Shown: positions 50,102-60,167, counted from the stretch's first letter. The stretch is 64,000 nt of DNA from an uncultured Tenacibaculum sp. (GCF_947502995.1 NZ_CANNBW010000016.1:1-64000), one strand, 5' to 3'. The notes: generated by a model from the sequence alone, not told the origin. Made by a program: numbers and translations.

Positions 50102-50158
50102 GGTATAAGTAAGGTTCTTTTTGTAGAACTATAAACTAGAATATTTATAAAAATAGTT

Positions 50159-50752
50159 TTGGAACACACATTAGCACTTATTCGTTATATCAATAAAATA
50201 GTTGAGCTAAATTCAAATGAAGAACAAATTATAATTGATGCTTTAATACATAGAAAATACTTAAAAGATCAATATATAGTTCAGCAAGGAGACGTTTGTA
50301 AATGCATCAATTTTATATTGAAAGGATGTACTAAAACATCTTACTTAGATTCCAATGGTCATGAGCATATTGTAATGTTTTCTATAGAAGATTGGTGGAC
50401 TTCAGATATGGGGAGTTTTATAACCCAAACACCCGCAGATTATAATATTCAGTGTATTGAAAATACAGAGTTGCTACAATTGAACTACATTACAGTAGAA
50501 GAATTATTTAAAAAAGTTCCAAAGTTAGAACGTTGTTTTAGAAAAATAACAGAACGTGCTTTAGTAGCTTCTCAAAAGAGAATTATTACAAACTTCAGTG
50601 AAACTGCTAAAGAGAGGTATTTAATTTTTAAAGAGAATTATCCAGAAATAGAAAAGAGAGTTCCGCAATATTTATTAGCATCTTATTTAGGAATTACAAA
50701 AGAGTTTTTGAGTAGAATAAAAAGTCAACTAGCCAGAGAAACAAAAAGTTAA
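50159..50752 (+). CDS. Crp/Fnr family transcriptional regulator (second copy)
   Basis: A 197-residue paralogue of the regulator at 48401, with the same layout: beta roll (LKDQYIVQQGDVCKCINFILKGCTKTSYLDSNGHEHIVMFSIEDWWTSDM) and winged helix (LLASYLGITKEFLSRIKSQL). It has extra cysteines in the roll (VCKC, GC, QC), so it may sense redox state or metal; that is inference. The start is TTG at 50159, since no ATG precedes the conserved N-terminus. The TTAACTCA palindrome upstream could allow autoregulation. Confidence 0.86.
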   Translation: MEHTLALIRYINKIVELNSNEEQIIIDALIHRKYLKDQYIVQQGDVCKCINFILKGCTKTSYLDSNGHEHIVMFSIEDWWTSDMGSFITQTPADYNIQCIENTELLQLNYITVEELFKKVPKLERCFRKITERALVASQKRIITNFSETAKERYLIFKENYPEIEKRVPQYLLASYLGITKEFLSRIKSQLARETKS

Positions 50753-50844
50753 ACTAGTTTAACATCATTTCATAAAATAGATCATTTTTACCTTCGTCTT
50801 TCTTGCAGAAATTTGTCGTATAATTTTTATTAAAAACAAATACG

Positions 50845-51426
50845 ATGAAGAATTTATTCAAAAAAGGATTAGGAATTGCTTTAATAGCTCTGTTTACAGT
50901 TTCTTTCACAACGATTAAAAAAGAAAGAAAACAAATTAATATCAGTGAAAGTAATGTTGAGTGGAAAGCTTATAAAGTAACAGGTTCTCACAAAGGAATA
51001 GTGAATATTAAATCAGGATATTTAAGTTTTGATGATGGTAAATTGTCTGATGGATCAATAACGATTGACATGACAACTATCAATACTACAGATTTAACAG
51101 GAGAGTATAAAAACAAGTTAGATGGTCATTTAAAGTCAGGAGATTTCTTTAGTGTAGAAAAATACAATACTTCAACTTTAGATTTTACTAAAGTGAAGGT
51201 TAAAGGAAAGAATGCATATGAAGTAACAGGGAAATTAACTATTAAAGGAATTACGAAATCTGTGAAATTTTTAATTTCTATTTATGGAAATAAAGCTACA
51301 GCTTCATTAAAAGTTGATAGAACAAAATATGATATTAAATACGGTTCCTCTAGTTTCTTCGATAACTTAAAAGACAAAGCAATTTATGATGAATTCGATT
51401 TAGTTGCTGATTTACAATTGAAATAA
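50845..51426 (+). CDS. YceI family secreted protein
   Basis: A 193-residue exported lipocalin-like protein: signal peptide (about 1-24), then the YceI pattern NVEWKAYKVTGSHKGIVNIKSGYLSF, DMTTINTTDL, LDGHLKSGDFFSVEKYNTSTLDFTKV and VTGKLTIKGITKSVKFLI. YceI proteins bind polyisoprenoid molecules such as ubiquinone-like lipids and are often induced by stress or high pH. It stands 92 nt after the second Crp/Fnr gene and may be one of its targets. Confidence 0.9.
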   Translation: MKNLFKKGLGIALIALFTVSFTTIKKERKQINISESNVEWKAYKVTGSHKGIVNIKSGYLSFDDGKLSDGSITIDMTTINTTDLTGEYKNKLDGHLKSGDFFSVEKYNTSTLDFTKVKVKGKNAYEVTGKLTIKGITKSVKFLISIYGNKATASLKVDRTKYDIKYGSSSFFDNLKDKAIYDEFDLVADLQLK

Positions 51427-51454
51427 AGAGATATAGTTTTACTTTATATTTTTC

Positions 51455-51495
51455 AAACACCATTTTAAAACATAAGTTTTGAATGGTGTTTTTTT
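51455..51495 (+). terminator. Terminator after the YceI gene
   Basis: AAACACCATT and AATGGTGTTT form the outer stem, with AAAAC/GTTTT pairing inside around ATAA, followed by a T run. Confidence 0.85.
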
Positions 51496-51529
51496 ATACA
51501 TTAGATGTGTAGATAATTGTATAGTTGAT

Positions 51530-51871
51530 ATGAAATCTTTAGAAGAGTTTTATTACAATCAAGAAGATGAAGTAAAAGAGTGTTTACTGGCGTTAAAAAG
51601 TATTATATTGAATTATAATGATGAGTTTACACACAAATGGTATTATCGATTGCCTTGCTTTATGTATAAGAATCAGATATTTTGTTATTTGTGGATCAAT
51701 AAAAAAAGTAAAACACCTTATATCGCTATCGGAAAAGGAATTCATATCAATCATCCAGATTTGATCAAAGAAAAACGAACCTTTACATCAAAATTAATGG
51801 TTGAAATACACCAAGATATTCCAACCACTAAAATTTATGCTATTTTCGATGAAGTAATGAAGTTGTATTAA
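51530..51871 (+). CDS. DUF1801 domain-containing protein
   Basis: A 113-residue cytosolic protein. I use the ATG at 51530 because the longer frame runs into the preceding terminator. MKSLEEFYYNQEDEVKECLLALKSIILNYN and HKWYYRLPCFMYKNQIFCYLWINKKSKTPYIAIGKG fit the DUF1801/YdhG-like fold. Function unknown. It converges with the ygiQ gene; the stops are 1 nt apart. Confidence 0.8.
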   Translation: MKSLEEFYYNQEDEVKECLLALKSIILNYNDEFTHKWYYRLPCFMYKNQIFCYLWINKKSKTPYIAIGKGIHINHPDLIKEKRTFTSKLMVEIHQDIPTTKIYAIFDEVMKLY

Positions 51872-51872
51872 A

Positions 51873-53822
51873 TTACCTTCTTCTTTTCTTTTTAAATCCT
51901 TTGTTCTTTCTTCTCGATTCTTTTACGCTAGTTACTGTGTCGTTAAACGTATTTTTTGTTTTTCCAGGCTTGTTTTTACGCCAAGAATTATCTTCAGGTA
52001 ATAGTTTCTTAATAAGATCTGTTTTACCAACTTTTGATAACGTGTCTTTAATCCACTTTCTGTTTTCCTTTTTATACCAAAAGAAAAATTTATGCTGATC
52101 TAATTTTTCCTGACGCGTTTTTGCAGTTTTAACTGGTTTTAAAGTATACGGATGATAACCACTGTAGTAAATAACTGTAGCAACAGTCATTGGAGTAGGA
52201 GTAAATCCTTGAACTTGTTCTAACTGGAATCCCATATCTTTAGTCTCAGCAGCTAAGTTTGCCATGTCTTCTGGTTCACAAGCTGGGTGACTAGAAATAA
52301 AATAAGGAATTAACTGAAGTTTCAGTTTGTTCTTTTTATTCAAACGATCAAAACGATCTTTAAACTTATGGAAATACGTAAAAGATGGTTTACGCATTAA
52401 TTTTAAAACAGGATCTGAAGTATGTTCCGGAGCAACTTTTAATCGTCCAGAAACATGATTTTTCATCACTTCTTCAGTATAATCATCTAATTCTTGCGGA
52501 TCAGCATTTTTATTGAATTCAGGAACCAACATATCATGACGAATTCCACTTCCAATAAATGATTTTTTTACTTTCGGGTGCGCATCAACAGCTTTATACA
52601 ATTCTGTTAATGGTTTATGTGAAGTATCTAAATTACTACAGATAACAGGTGAAATACAAGATGGAGCAACACATTTGTCACAAATCGATTGTATTTTTCC
52701 CTTCATTTTATACATGTTAGCAGAAGGTCCACCGATATCAGATAAATATCCTTTAAAGTCGTCCATTTGGGCAACTTTATCAACTTCTTTTAAAACAGAC
52801 TCCTGACTTCTACTAGCAATAAACTTTCCTTGATGTGCAGAAATTGTACAGAAACTACAACCTCCAAAACATCCTCTATGAATATTAATAGAGAATTTAA
52901 TCATTTCAAAAGCAGGAATTGGTCCACGCTTATTGTATTTTGGATGCGGTAACCTTGTATAAGGTAAATCAAAAGAAGCATCAATTTCGTTTTCCGTCAT
53001 TGTTGGAAAAGGAGGATTGATCACTAGTTTTTTATCTCCAATTTGTTGAAAAATACGTCGAGCAATTAACTTATTAGATTCTTGCTCAATGATTTTAAAA
53101 TTAGATGCAAATGTTTTTTTATCTTTTAAACAAGCTTGATGAGAAGCAATTTCTACATCTTCCCAATTTTTGTTTTTAGGAGTTTTCTCATCAGGGTTTA
53201 CTAAAAAAGCAGTTTGTTTAATCGTTCGTAAACTAGAGAAAGGAACACCTTTTTGTAATAATTCTACAATTTCACGTAAAGGTTGTTCTCCCATTCCATA
53301 CACCAACATATCTGCTTTAGAAGTTTCTAAAATAGAAGGAAGTAACTTATCCGACCAATAATCGTAGTGTGTTACTCTTCGTAAAGAAGCTTCAATTCCA
53401 CCAATAAGTACAGGAACATCCGGAAATTTTTCCTTTAATATTTTAGAATATACAGAAGTTGCATAATCTGGTCTAAAACCAATATCACCATTGGGTGTAT
53501 ATGCATCTTTATCTCTTTTCTTTTTGTTAGCCGTGTAATTACTAACCATAGGATCCATGCATCCACCAGTAATAGCAAAGAAAAGTCTTGGAGTTCCTAA
53601 TTTTGAGAAATCCTGTAAGTTATCGTTCACATTAGGTTGCGGAACAATAGCTACTCGTAAACCATAGCTTTCTAAAATTCGTCCAATTACTGCAGGACCA
53701 AATGATGGATGATCTACATATGCATCTCCGCTAAACAAAATCACATCTAATTCATCCCAACCACGAAGTTTTACTTCTTTGTTAGTTGTTGGTAACCAGT
53801 CAGAAAGTCTTCTTATCCTCAT
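51873..53822 (-). CDS. YgiQ family radical SAM protein
   Basis: A 649-residue radical-SAM protein. The cluster motif is GCFGGCSFCTIS (Cys318, Cys322, Cys325), preceded by the YgiQ N-terminal domain (RLSDWLPTTNKEVKLRGWDELDVILFSGDAYVDHPSFG) and followed by the C-terminal DUF3362-like region with HPACEPEDM. The tail is very basic (about 600-649, ending FKKKRRR). The reaction is unknown. A TTG three codons upstream is open, but the ATG at 53822 matches family starts. It lies 6 nt after a perfect -7 element, so the mRNA may be leaderless. Confidence 0.92.
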   Translation of the reverse strand: MRIRRLSDWLPTTNKEVKLRGWDELDVILFSGDAYVDHPSFGPAVIGRILESYGLRVAIVPQPNVNDNLQDFSKLGTPRLFFAITGGCMDPMVSNYTANKKKRDKDAYTPNGDIGFRPDYATSVYSKILKEKFPDVPVLIGGIEASLRRVTHYDYWSDKLLPSILETSKADMLVYGMGEQPLREIVELLQKGVPFSSLRTIKQTAFLVNPDEKTPKNKNWEDVEIASHQACLKDKKTFASNFKIIEQESNKLIARRIFQQIGDKKLVINPPFPTMTENEIDASFDLPYTRLPHPKYNKRGPIPAFEMIKFSINIHRGCFGGCSFCTISAHQGKFIASRSQESVLKEVDKVAQMDDFKGYLSDIGGPSANMYKMKGKIQSICDKCVAPSCISPVICSNLDTSHKPLTELYKAVDAHPKVKKSFIGSGIRHDMLVPEFNKNADPQELDDYTEEVMKNHVSGRLKVAPEHTSDPVLKLMRKPSFTYFHKFKDRFDRLNKKNKLKLQLIPYFISSHPACEPEDMANLAAETKDMGFQLEQVQGFTPTPMTVATVIYYSGYHPYTLKPVKTAKTRQEKLDQHKFFFWYKKENRKWIKDTLSKVGKTDLIKKLLPEDNSWRKNKPGKTKNTFNDTVTSVKESRRKNKGFKKKRRR

Positions 53823-53828
53823 ATTTTG

Positions 53829-53836
53829 CAAAAATA
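53829..53836 (-). promoter_or_regulatory. ygiQ promoter -7 element
   Basis: TATTTTTG on the minus strand, exact TAnnTTTG, six nt before the ATG, with no clear -33 box; implies a leaderless message. Confidence 0.45.
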
Positions 53837-53894
53837 CGGTAATATTGGTTAATTCTCATATATTTGAGCAGGATAAACTCAAGTAATTGTAAAG

Positions 53895-54761
53895 ATGAAG
53901 TGTAAAAATTGTAATGAAACAATAGAAAATGATGCCTTGTTTTGTGATCATTGTGGAGCTAAAGTTTTAAAAGATCGTATTACATTTCGTTTTTTACTAA
54001 AACAACTCTTTGCAAGTTTTGGTTGGGACAGTTATTTTATTGTAACGATTAAAAAAATGTTTACCGAGCCTCATATTGTTTTAAGAGAATACATTAGTGG
54101 TATTAGAAAAAGATACTTAAACCCTTTTACTTATTTGGCTATTAGTGCAGCATTATCATTAATTGTTTTTAATCTTTTTGCTCAAGACTTTATAGAAATT
54201 CAAAATTCTATTAATTCGGTTGAGATAGAAACTTTAAAAAAGATAGCTAATCAAGATTTATCAGAATTAAAGGATGTATCTGCTGAACAACTAAAAAAAA
54301 TGAAAGTAGAAAAAATGACGGCAGATATAAGGTTAAAAGTACAAGATAAAATAATGACATTGTTTTTAAAGTATTTTAATTTAGTTACTTTTTTATTAAT
54401 TCCAATCTATGCATTAGTGAGTAGTTTTACATACAGAAAGCCATATAATTTTGGAGAGCATATTGTTATAAATAGTTATTTAGTTGGTACTTCAATGTAT
54501 GTTTCTATAGTAATGTTTTTTCTTGCCTTATTAGTACATCCTGGTTTTTATTTTTCGAATATCGTTGTATTTACCATTTACTATTTGTATGTGTTAAATA
54601 AATTACATGGACTTAATTTTAAGCAAGGAATAATTCGCTTTTTTAGATTTTTACTTGTGCTAACAATTTTTGCTATAATCTTCTTTTTAATTGTTGTAGT
54701 TTTAAGTCTAATTATAGGTGTTATTATTGGGTTTAAAAATCCAGATATATTTAAAATGTAG
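53895..54761 (+). CDS. DUF3667 membrane protein with N-terminal zinc ribbon
   Basis: A 288-residue protein. It begins with a zinc ribbon (CKNCNETIENDALFCDHCGAK, four Cys), followed by the DUF3667 region (FLLKQLFASFGWDSYFIVTIKKMFTEPHIVLREYISGIRKRYLNPFTYLAISAAL) and four to five hydrophobic helices. A charged stretch (about 100-155) separates helix 1 from the later ones. Function unknown. It converges with the DJ-1 lipoprotein gene, the stops 2 nt apart. Confidence 0.85.
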   Translation: MKCKNCNETIENDALFCDHCGAKVLKDRITFRFLLKQLFASFGWDSYFIVTIKKMFTEPHIVLREYISGIRKRYLNPFTYLAISAALSLIVFNLFAQDFIEIQNSINSVEIETLKKIANQDLSELKDVSAEQLKKMKVEKMTADIRLKVQDKIMTLFLKYFNLVTFLLIPIYALVSSFTYRKPYNFGEHIVINSYLVGTSMYVSIVMFFLALLVHPGFYFSNIVVFTIYYLYVLNKLHGLNFKQGIIRFFRFLLVLTIFAIIFFLIVVVLSLIIGVIIGFKNPDIFKM

Positions 54762-54763
54762 GA

Positions 54764-55486
54764 TTATTCTACAATTAAATGCGGAACTTTAGTAACATCC
54801 CAATCAATTACTAATCCACCAGAAATAGATTTAGCAATGTCTTTTCCGTATAAAAGTTCACATAAATATAGAGCAGCTTCGAAAGATTTCGCACCACCTG
54901 CTGAAGTGATATATTTATCATCATGAACAAAAAGCACTTCTTTTCTGATATCTAAATCAGGAAACATTTTACGCATCTTATCAATATCTGAAGGAAATGT
55001 AGTAGAAACTTTTTTGTCAAGTAAGCCAGCTTTAGCTAAAACAAAAGCACCATCACAATGTGAAGTAATAAATTTAGCATCTTTAGCTACTTCTTGAACG
55101 AAGGCTATCATTTCTTTGTTCTCTAAATCAGTATCTAAATGATGTTCAGCACTTGGTACAACAAGGATATCAATTTTAGGTAGTTTATCTTTAAGATAAT
55201 TAAAATCAGGAATAATTCGCATTCCTTCAAAAGTGGTAACAGGTTCATCTTTGTCTGCTACGGTAAAAACATTCATTGGTTTTATTCCTTGTCTAAAAAT
55301 GGTATGTTGAAAAATATCGTAAGGAGCAGTAAGTTCTGTATTATAAGTTCCATCCATAATAAGAAATGCAACATTGTACCTATTAGGTTTTAACTCAGGG
55401 AAAGTTTTAGGAGTTTTTTCTGCTTTTTTGGTTTGTTGACAAGCAGTTAAGGTGATAATGAATGCAAAAAGTAAAATTTTTCTCAT
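54764..55486 (-). CDS. DJ-1/PfpI family lipoprotein
   Basis: A 240-residue exported DJ-1/PfpI protein. Lipobox LTAC (Cys16) after a short signal peptide. The core reads NVAFLIMDGTYNTELTAPYDIFQ, ILVVPSAEHHLDTD and the nucleophile elbow FITSHCDGAFVLAKAGLL (Cys), then TSAGGAKSFEAALYL. This resembles the N-terminal half of GlxA/AraC-type DJ-1 regulators without their DNA-binding domain. An exported DJ-1 protein is unusual. Not in an operon. Confidence 0.85.
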   Translation of the reverse strand: MRKILLFAFIITLTACQQTKKAEKTPKTFPELKPNRYNVAFLIMDGTYNTELTAPYDIFQHTIFRQGIKPMNVFTVADKDEPVTTFEGMRIIPDFNYLKDKLPKIDILVVPSAEHHLDTDLENKEMIAFVQEVAKDAKFITSHCDGAFVLAKAGLLDKKVSTTFPSDIDKMRKMFPDLDIRKEVLFVHDDKYITSAGGAKSFEAALYLCELLYGKDIAKSISGGLVIDWDVTKVPHLIVE

Positions 55487-55640
55487 TTCTTTAATATTAT
55501 GATAAATTTCAATGTTTAAAAATAAGTATTTTAAATAAGTTCTGTTTTTATTAAGAATAATTATAGTTCTTTAACATATTATTAAGAGCCTATGGAATAC
55601 CCATTTGTTAATTTCGATAAATTTTTTTCAACTAATTTAT

Positions 55641-58160
55641 ATGAATATAAGATTAATAACAAGGGCGCTTGCTATTCTTATTACTTTAGGTGTTACAGTT
55701 AATGTAGATGCTCAAAGAAAAAAAAGAAAGAATAAGAATAAAACGCATCATAGCAAAAAAGAGGACAAAAAGGCTGCAAAGCCGCCAATGAAGCGACCTA
55801 AAAAAGGAGGAATACAACCTTACGGAAAAGTAGTAACAAAAAAGCACAAAACTGACGAAGGTTTATTTAAAGTACATTCTAAAGATCAAAGTTATCTTTT
55901 CGAAATTCCAGATTCTTTATTAGGTAAAGAAATGTTAATGGTAACTAGAATAGCTAAAACTGCAAGTGGAATTGGTTTTGGTGGAGGTAAACAAAATACT
56001 CAAGTTTTAAGATGGGAGAAGAAACATAAAAATGTTTTATTACGAGTAGTTTCTCATTCTGTTGTAGCAGATAGTATTTTACCAGTTCATGAAGCTGTTG
56101 TAAATTCTAATTTCGAGCCTATTTTATTTTCATTTCCAATTAAAGCGTTTAGTAAAGATTCTACAGCTACTGTAATCGATGCTACTCCTTTATTTTCAAC
56201 AGATGTAAAAGCATTAGGTTTTCCTCAATCTAGAAGAAGACAATTCAAAATCACTAGAATGGATAAAACAAGATCTTTTGTAGATCGTGTTAGTAGTTAT
56301 CCAAAGAATATTGAAGTTCGTCATGTAAAAACTTATTTTTCTAGTCAACCACCATCTAATGGAAGTGTAGGTTCAATTTCTCTAGAAATGAGTAATTCTA
56401 TGATTTTACTTCCAGAAAAACCTATGAAACGTCGTTATTTCGATCAAAGAGTAGGTTGGTTTGCTAGGTCTCAAACAGATTATGGTTTAGATGTGCAAAA
56501 AAGTAAATCTGTTCGTTACTTAGATCGTTGGAGGTTAGAAGTAAAGGATGAAGATATAGAAAAATTCAAAAGAGGTGAATTAGTAGAGCCAAAGAAACCA
56601 ATTGTTTACTATATAGATAGAGCTACTCCAAAAGTATGGAGAAAGTATATTAAGCAAGGTATTGAAGATTGGCAAGTTGCTTTTGAAGCAGCAGGATTCA
56701 AAAACGCTATTATAGCTAAAGATCCTCCAACTAAAGAGGAAGATCCAGATTGGAGTCCAGAAGATGTACGTTATTCTGTTGTACGTTATTTAGCTTCTCC
56801 AATTCCAAACGCAAACGGACCTCACGTAAGTGATCCTAGAACAGGAGAAATTTTAGAATCAGATATCAATTGGTATCACAATGTAATGACTTTATTACAT
56901 AATTGGTATTTTATTCAAACTGCAGCAATTAATCCAGAAGCAAGATCAAATCAGTTTAAAGATGAAATTATGGGACGTTTAATTCGTTTTGTTTCAGCTC
57001 ACGAAGTTGGTCATACGATTGGTTTACCTCATAATATGGGGAGTTCTGTTGCTTATCCAGTAGATTCTTTACGTTCTGCTTCATTTACAAAAAAATATGG
57101 AACAGCACCATCTATTATGGATTATGCTCGTTTTAATTATGTGGCTCAGCCAGAAGATAAAGGTGTGGCGTTAATGCCAAATATTGGTATTTATGATAAG
57201 TATTCTATTAAGTGGGGATATCGTCCTATTTTAGATAAAACAGCTGAAGGTGAAAAACCAGTTTTAGATCAGTGGATTTTAGAACATGCAGGAGATCCTA
57301 TGTATCGTTTCGGTAGACAACAGTTTGGAGTTATAGATCCAAGTTCACAAACTGAAGATTTGGGAGATGATGCTGTGAAAGCAAGTAAGTATGGTATAGC
57401 TAACTTAAAACGAATTTTACCTAATTTAATTAAATGGACGGCTGAAGATGGTCAAAATTATAGTGAATTAGGAACAATGTATGGTCAGTTATTAGGTCAG
57501 TATAACAGATATATGGGACATGTTTCTTCTAATATTGGAGGCGTATATGAGCATTATAAAACATATGACCAAGAAGGAGCAGTATATACTCATGTAAGTA
57601 AAGCACATCAGAAAAAAGCAATGAAATTTTTACAAGATGAATTGTTTAAAACTCCAACTTGGTTAATTGATGAAGAAATTTTCAATAAAATTGAAAATTC
57701 TGGTAGTATAGAACGTTTAAGAAGTGCTCAGGTAAGAACTTTAAACAATGTTTTAGACTTTGGTAGATTAGCTAGAATGATTGAAAATGAAACATTAAAC
57801 AATACGCAAGCTTATAGTGCTATAGATATGTTAGGTGAATTACGTAGAGGTTTATGGAGTGAACTAAGTAGTGGAAGAAAAATAGATACTTATAGAAGGA
57901 ACTTACAAAGAGCACATATTGAGCGTTTACAATTTCTAATGGAAAAAGAACAACGTCCAGTACCAGCTAGATTTAGAGCTTTTTTCGGAGGAACAAGAGT
58001 AGATGTAAGTCAGTCTGATATTAGAGCTATTGTAAGAGCAGATCTAAAAATTCTAAGAAGAAATGTTAGAGCTGCTATTGGAAGAACATCAGATCGTTTA
58101 AGCAGGTATCACTTACAAGATGCTGTAGAACGAATCAACAATATTTTAGATCCTAAATAA
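55641..58160 (+). CDS. Secreted zinc-dependent metalloprotease (DUF5117/DUF5118)
   Basis: An 839-residue exported metzincin-like protease. I choose the ATG at 55641, where the signal peptide (MNIRLITRALAILITLGVTVNVDAQ) starts. A very basic stretch (about 26-60) follows, then DUF5118/DUF5117 regions and the zinc site HEVGHTIGLPH (His454, Glu455, His458, His464). The Met-turn candidate is SIMDYARFNY. The C-terminal 130 residues are Arg-rich helices. No T9SS domain is visible. Probably a periplasmic or surface protease; substrates unknown. Confidence 0.88.
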   Translation: MNIRLITRALAILITLGVTVNVDAQRKKRKNKNKTHHSKKEDKKAAKPPMKRPKKGGIQPYGKVVTKKHKTDEGLFKVHSKDQSYLFEIPDSLLGKEMLMVTRIAKTASGIGFGGGKQNTQVLRWEKKHKNVLLRVVSHSVVADSILPVHEAVVNSNFEPILFSFPIKAFSKDSTATVIDATPLFSTDVKALGFPQSRRRQFKITRMDKTRSFVDRVSSYPKNIEVRHVKTYFSSQPPSNGSVGSISLEMSNSMILLPEKPMKRRYFDQRVGWFARSQTDYGLDVQKSKSVRYLDRWRLEVKDEDIEKFKRGELVEPKKPIVYYIDRATPKVWRKYIKQGIEDWQVAFEAAGFKNAIIAKDPPTKEEDPDWSPEDVRYSVVRYLASPIPNANGPHVSDPRTGEILESDINWYHNVMTLLHNWYFIQTAAINPEARSNQFKDEIMGRLIRFVSAHEVGHTIGLPHNMGSSVAYPVDSLRSASFTKKYGTAPSIMDYARFNYVAQPEDKGVALMPNIGIYDKYSIKWGYRPILDKTAEGEKPVLDQWILEHAGDPMYRFGRQQFGVIDPSSQTEDLGDDAVKASKYGIANLKRILPNLIKWTAEDGQNYSELGTMYGQLLGQYNRYMGHVSSNIGGVYEHYKTYDQEGAVYTHVSKAHQKKAMKFLQDELFKTPTWLIDEEIFNKIENSGSIERLRSAQVRTLNNVLDFGRLARMIENETLNNTQAYSAIDMLGELRRGLWSELSSGRKIDTYRRNLQRAHIERLQFLMEKEQRPVPARFRAFFGGTRVDVSQSDIRAIVRADLKILRRNVRAAIGRTSDRLSRYHLQDAVERINNILDPK

Positions 58161-58171
58161 TTAGGAGCGTT

Positions 58172-58204
58172 AAAAGAGGTCTTTTACAGACCTCTTTTTT
58201 ATTT
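58172..58204 (+). terminator. Terminator after the metalloprotease gene
   Basis: AAAAGAGGTCT and AGACCTCTTTT pair over 11 bp around a TTTAC loop, followed by T. Confidence 0.9.
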
Positions 58205-58235
58205 ATATTTACTTCAAAATCAATCAAAACTAAAC

Positions 58236-60167
58236 ATGAAAAATGTATTAAAACTTTTCGTAATTGCTAGTTTTATTCTGAGTTGTACTACAGCTAAAAA
58301 AAATGAAGAAGAAAACAAAGTAGTTAAGAAACAAGACACCTTTGTGAAAGATAATTACACAAAGAAAGAAGTTAAAATTACCATGAGAGATGGTGTTAAA
58401 CTTCATGCTACCATTTATGCTCCAAAAGATACAACTAAAACATATCCGATTTTATTACAAAGAACTCCATATAGTTGTGCACCTTATGGAGAAGATAAGT
58501 TTAGAAGAAGAATAGGGCCGAATCCGAATTTAATGAAAGAAGGAAATATTATTGTATATGAAGATGTTCGTGGTCGTTGGATGAGCGAAGGCGTATACGA
58601 TAATATGCGTGCTTATATACCAAATAAAAAGGAAAAAGAATCTGATGAAACTACAGATACTTACGATACTATCGATTGGTTAGTGAAAAATGTGAAAAAT
58701 AATAATGGGAAAGTTGGAACTTGGGGAATTTCTTATCCAGGTCATTATGCTACAGTATCTACAATTGATGCACATCCAGCTTTAAAAGCAGCTTCGCCTC
58801 AAGCTTGTATTGGAGATTTCTTTTTTGATGATTTTCATCATAATGGAGCATTCTTATTGAGTTACTTTAGAGCAATTTCTTTGTTCGGAACGTATAAAGA
58901 TCAACCAACAGATTCTGCTTGGTACTCATTTCCAAAGATGAATACACAAGATCAATATCAGTTTTTCTTAGATAAAGGTCCATTAAAAAACTTGAATGAA
59001 TATTTTCAGTACGATAAATTAGATACAAAAGTTGCTGCTAATGATAAAAATAGAATTGATGATTTCTTTTGGAAAGAAATTGTAGAACATCCTAATTATG
59101 ATTCTGTTTGGCAAAGCAAAGGTATTATTCAACACTTAAATAAAGTACCATCAACTGTCGCAACAATGATTGTAGGTGGATGGTTTGATGCTGAAGATTT
59201 ATACGGGCCATTAGAAACATATAAAGGCATAGAAAAGAATCAGCCAAATAATTATAATACAATGGTTTTTGGTCCTTGGGATCATGGTGGATGGTCGAGA
59301 AGTAGAGTGAAAAATAAAGTAGGAAACTATTATTTTGGAGATTCTATTTCTTTAAACTTTCAAAAAGATATTGAAACTAAGTTTTTCAATCATTTCTTAA
59401 AAGGAGATGGATCTAAGAACTCAGGATTACCAGAAGCTTATGTTTTTGATACTGGAAAAAAAGAATGGAAATCTTACGAAGCATGGCCTCCTAAAAATAT
59501 TCAAAAACAATCTTTTTACTTAGGAGAAAATCAAGAGTTAAAATCGGTAAAAGAAGGAAGTGCAAAAATTCAGTTTATCAGTGATGTAAAACGTCCTGTT
59601 CCTTATTCAGAAGATATTAAAACAGTATTTACACCAAGAAAATATATGACAGATGATCAGCGTTTTGCTGCCCGTAGACCAGATGTATTAGTTTTTGAAA
59701 CAGATGTGTTAACTGAAGATTTAACATTAGCTGGAGATATTTTAGCAAAATTAAAAGTAGCTACAACTGGTACAGCAGCAGATTGGATTGTAAAAGTTGT
59801 TGACGTACATCCTTCAGATTTAAAAAATGATAATGAAGACATGCAAACGCACTTAAAACTAAGTAACTATCACATGATGGTGCGTAGTGAAGTAATGCGT
59901 GGTAGATTTAGAAATAGTTTTTCAAAGCCAGAGCCATTTTCTCCAAACAAAAAAACAGATGTAAATATTACATTACAAGACGTTTTTCATACGTTTAAGA
60001 AAGGTCATAAATTACAGATTCAAGTGCAAAGTACTTGGTTTCCTTTAATAGATTTAAATCCGCAGACTTATGTGGATAATATTTATAAAGCTGAAGCAAA
60101 AGATTTTAAAACGCAAACACATACAGTATTTACAGATTCAAGTATTGAATTTTCTGTTTTAAAATAA
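58236..60167 (+). CDS. CocE/NonD family hydrolase lipoprotein
   Basis: A 643-residue exported serine hydrolase of the X-Pro dipeptidyl-peptidase/cocaine esterase family. Lipobox LSC in the first 17 residues. Catalytic Ser166 in GTWGISYPGHYA; DVRGRWMSEGVYDN is the oxyanion region; FGPWDHGGW carries the His; the C-terminal jelly roll (about 430-643) is typical of the family. Substrates could be esters, amides or acylated amino acids. It stands alone with a terminator on both sides. Confidence 0.9.
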   Translation: MKNVLKLFVIASFILSCTTAKKNEEENKVVKKQDTFVKDNYTKKEVKITMRDGVKLHATIYAPKDTTKTYPILLQRTPYSCAPYGEDKFRRRIGPNPNLMKEGNIIVYEDVRGRWMSEGVYDNMRAYIPNKKEKESDETTDTYDTIDWLVKNVKNNNGKVGTWGISYPGHYATVSTIDAHPALKAASPQACIGDFFFDDFHHNGAFLLSYFRAISLFGTYKDQPTDSAWYSFPKMNTQDQYQFFLDKGPLKNLNEYFQYDKLDTKVAANDKNRIDDFFWKEIVEHPNYDSVWQSKGIIQHLNKVPSTVATMIVGGWFDAEDLYGPLETYKGIEKNQPNNYNTMVFGPWDHGGWSRSRVKNKVGNYYFGDSISLNFQKDIETKFFNHFLKGDGSKNSGLPEAYVFDTGKKEWKSYEAWPPKNIQKQSFYLGENQELKSVKEGSAKIQFISDVKRPVPYSEDIKTVFTPRKYMTDDQRFAARRPDVLVFETDVLTEDLTLAGDILAKLKVATTGTAADWIVKVVDVHPSDLKNDNEDMQTHLKLSNYHMMVRSEVMRGRFRNSFSKPEPFSPNKKTDVNITLQDVFHTFKKGHKLQIQVQSTWFPLIDLNPQTYVDNIYKAEAKDFKTQTHTVFTDSSIEFSVLK

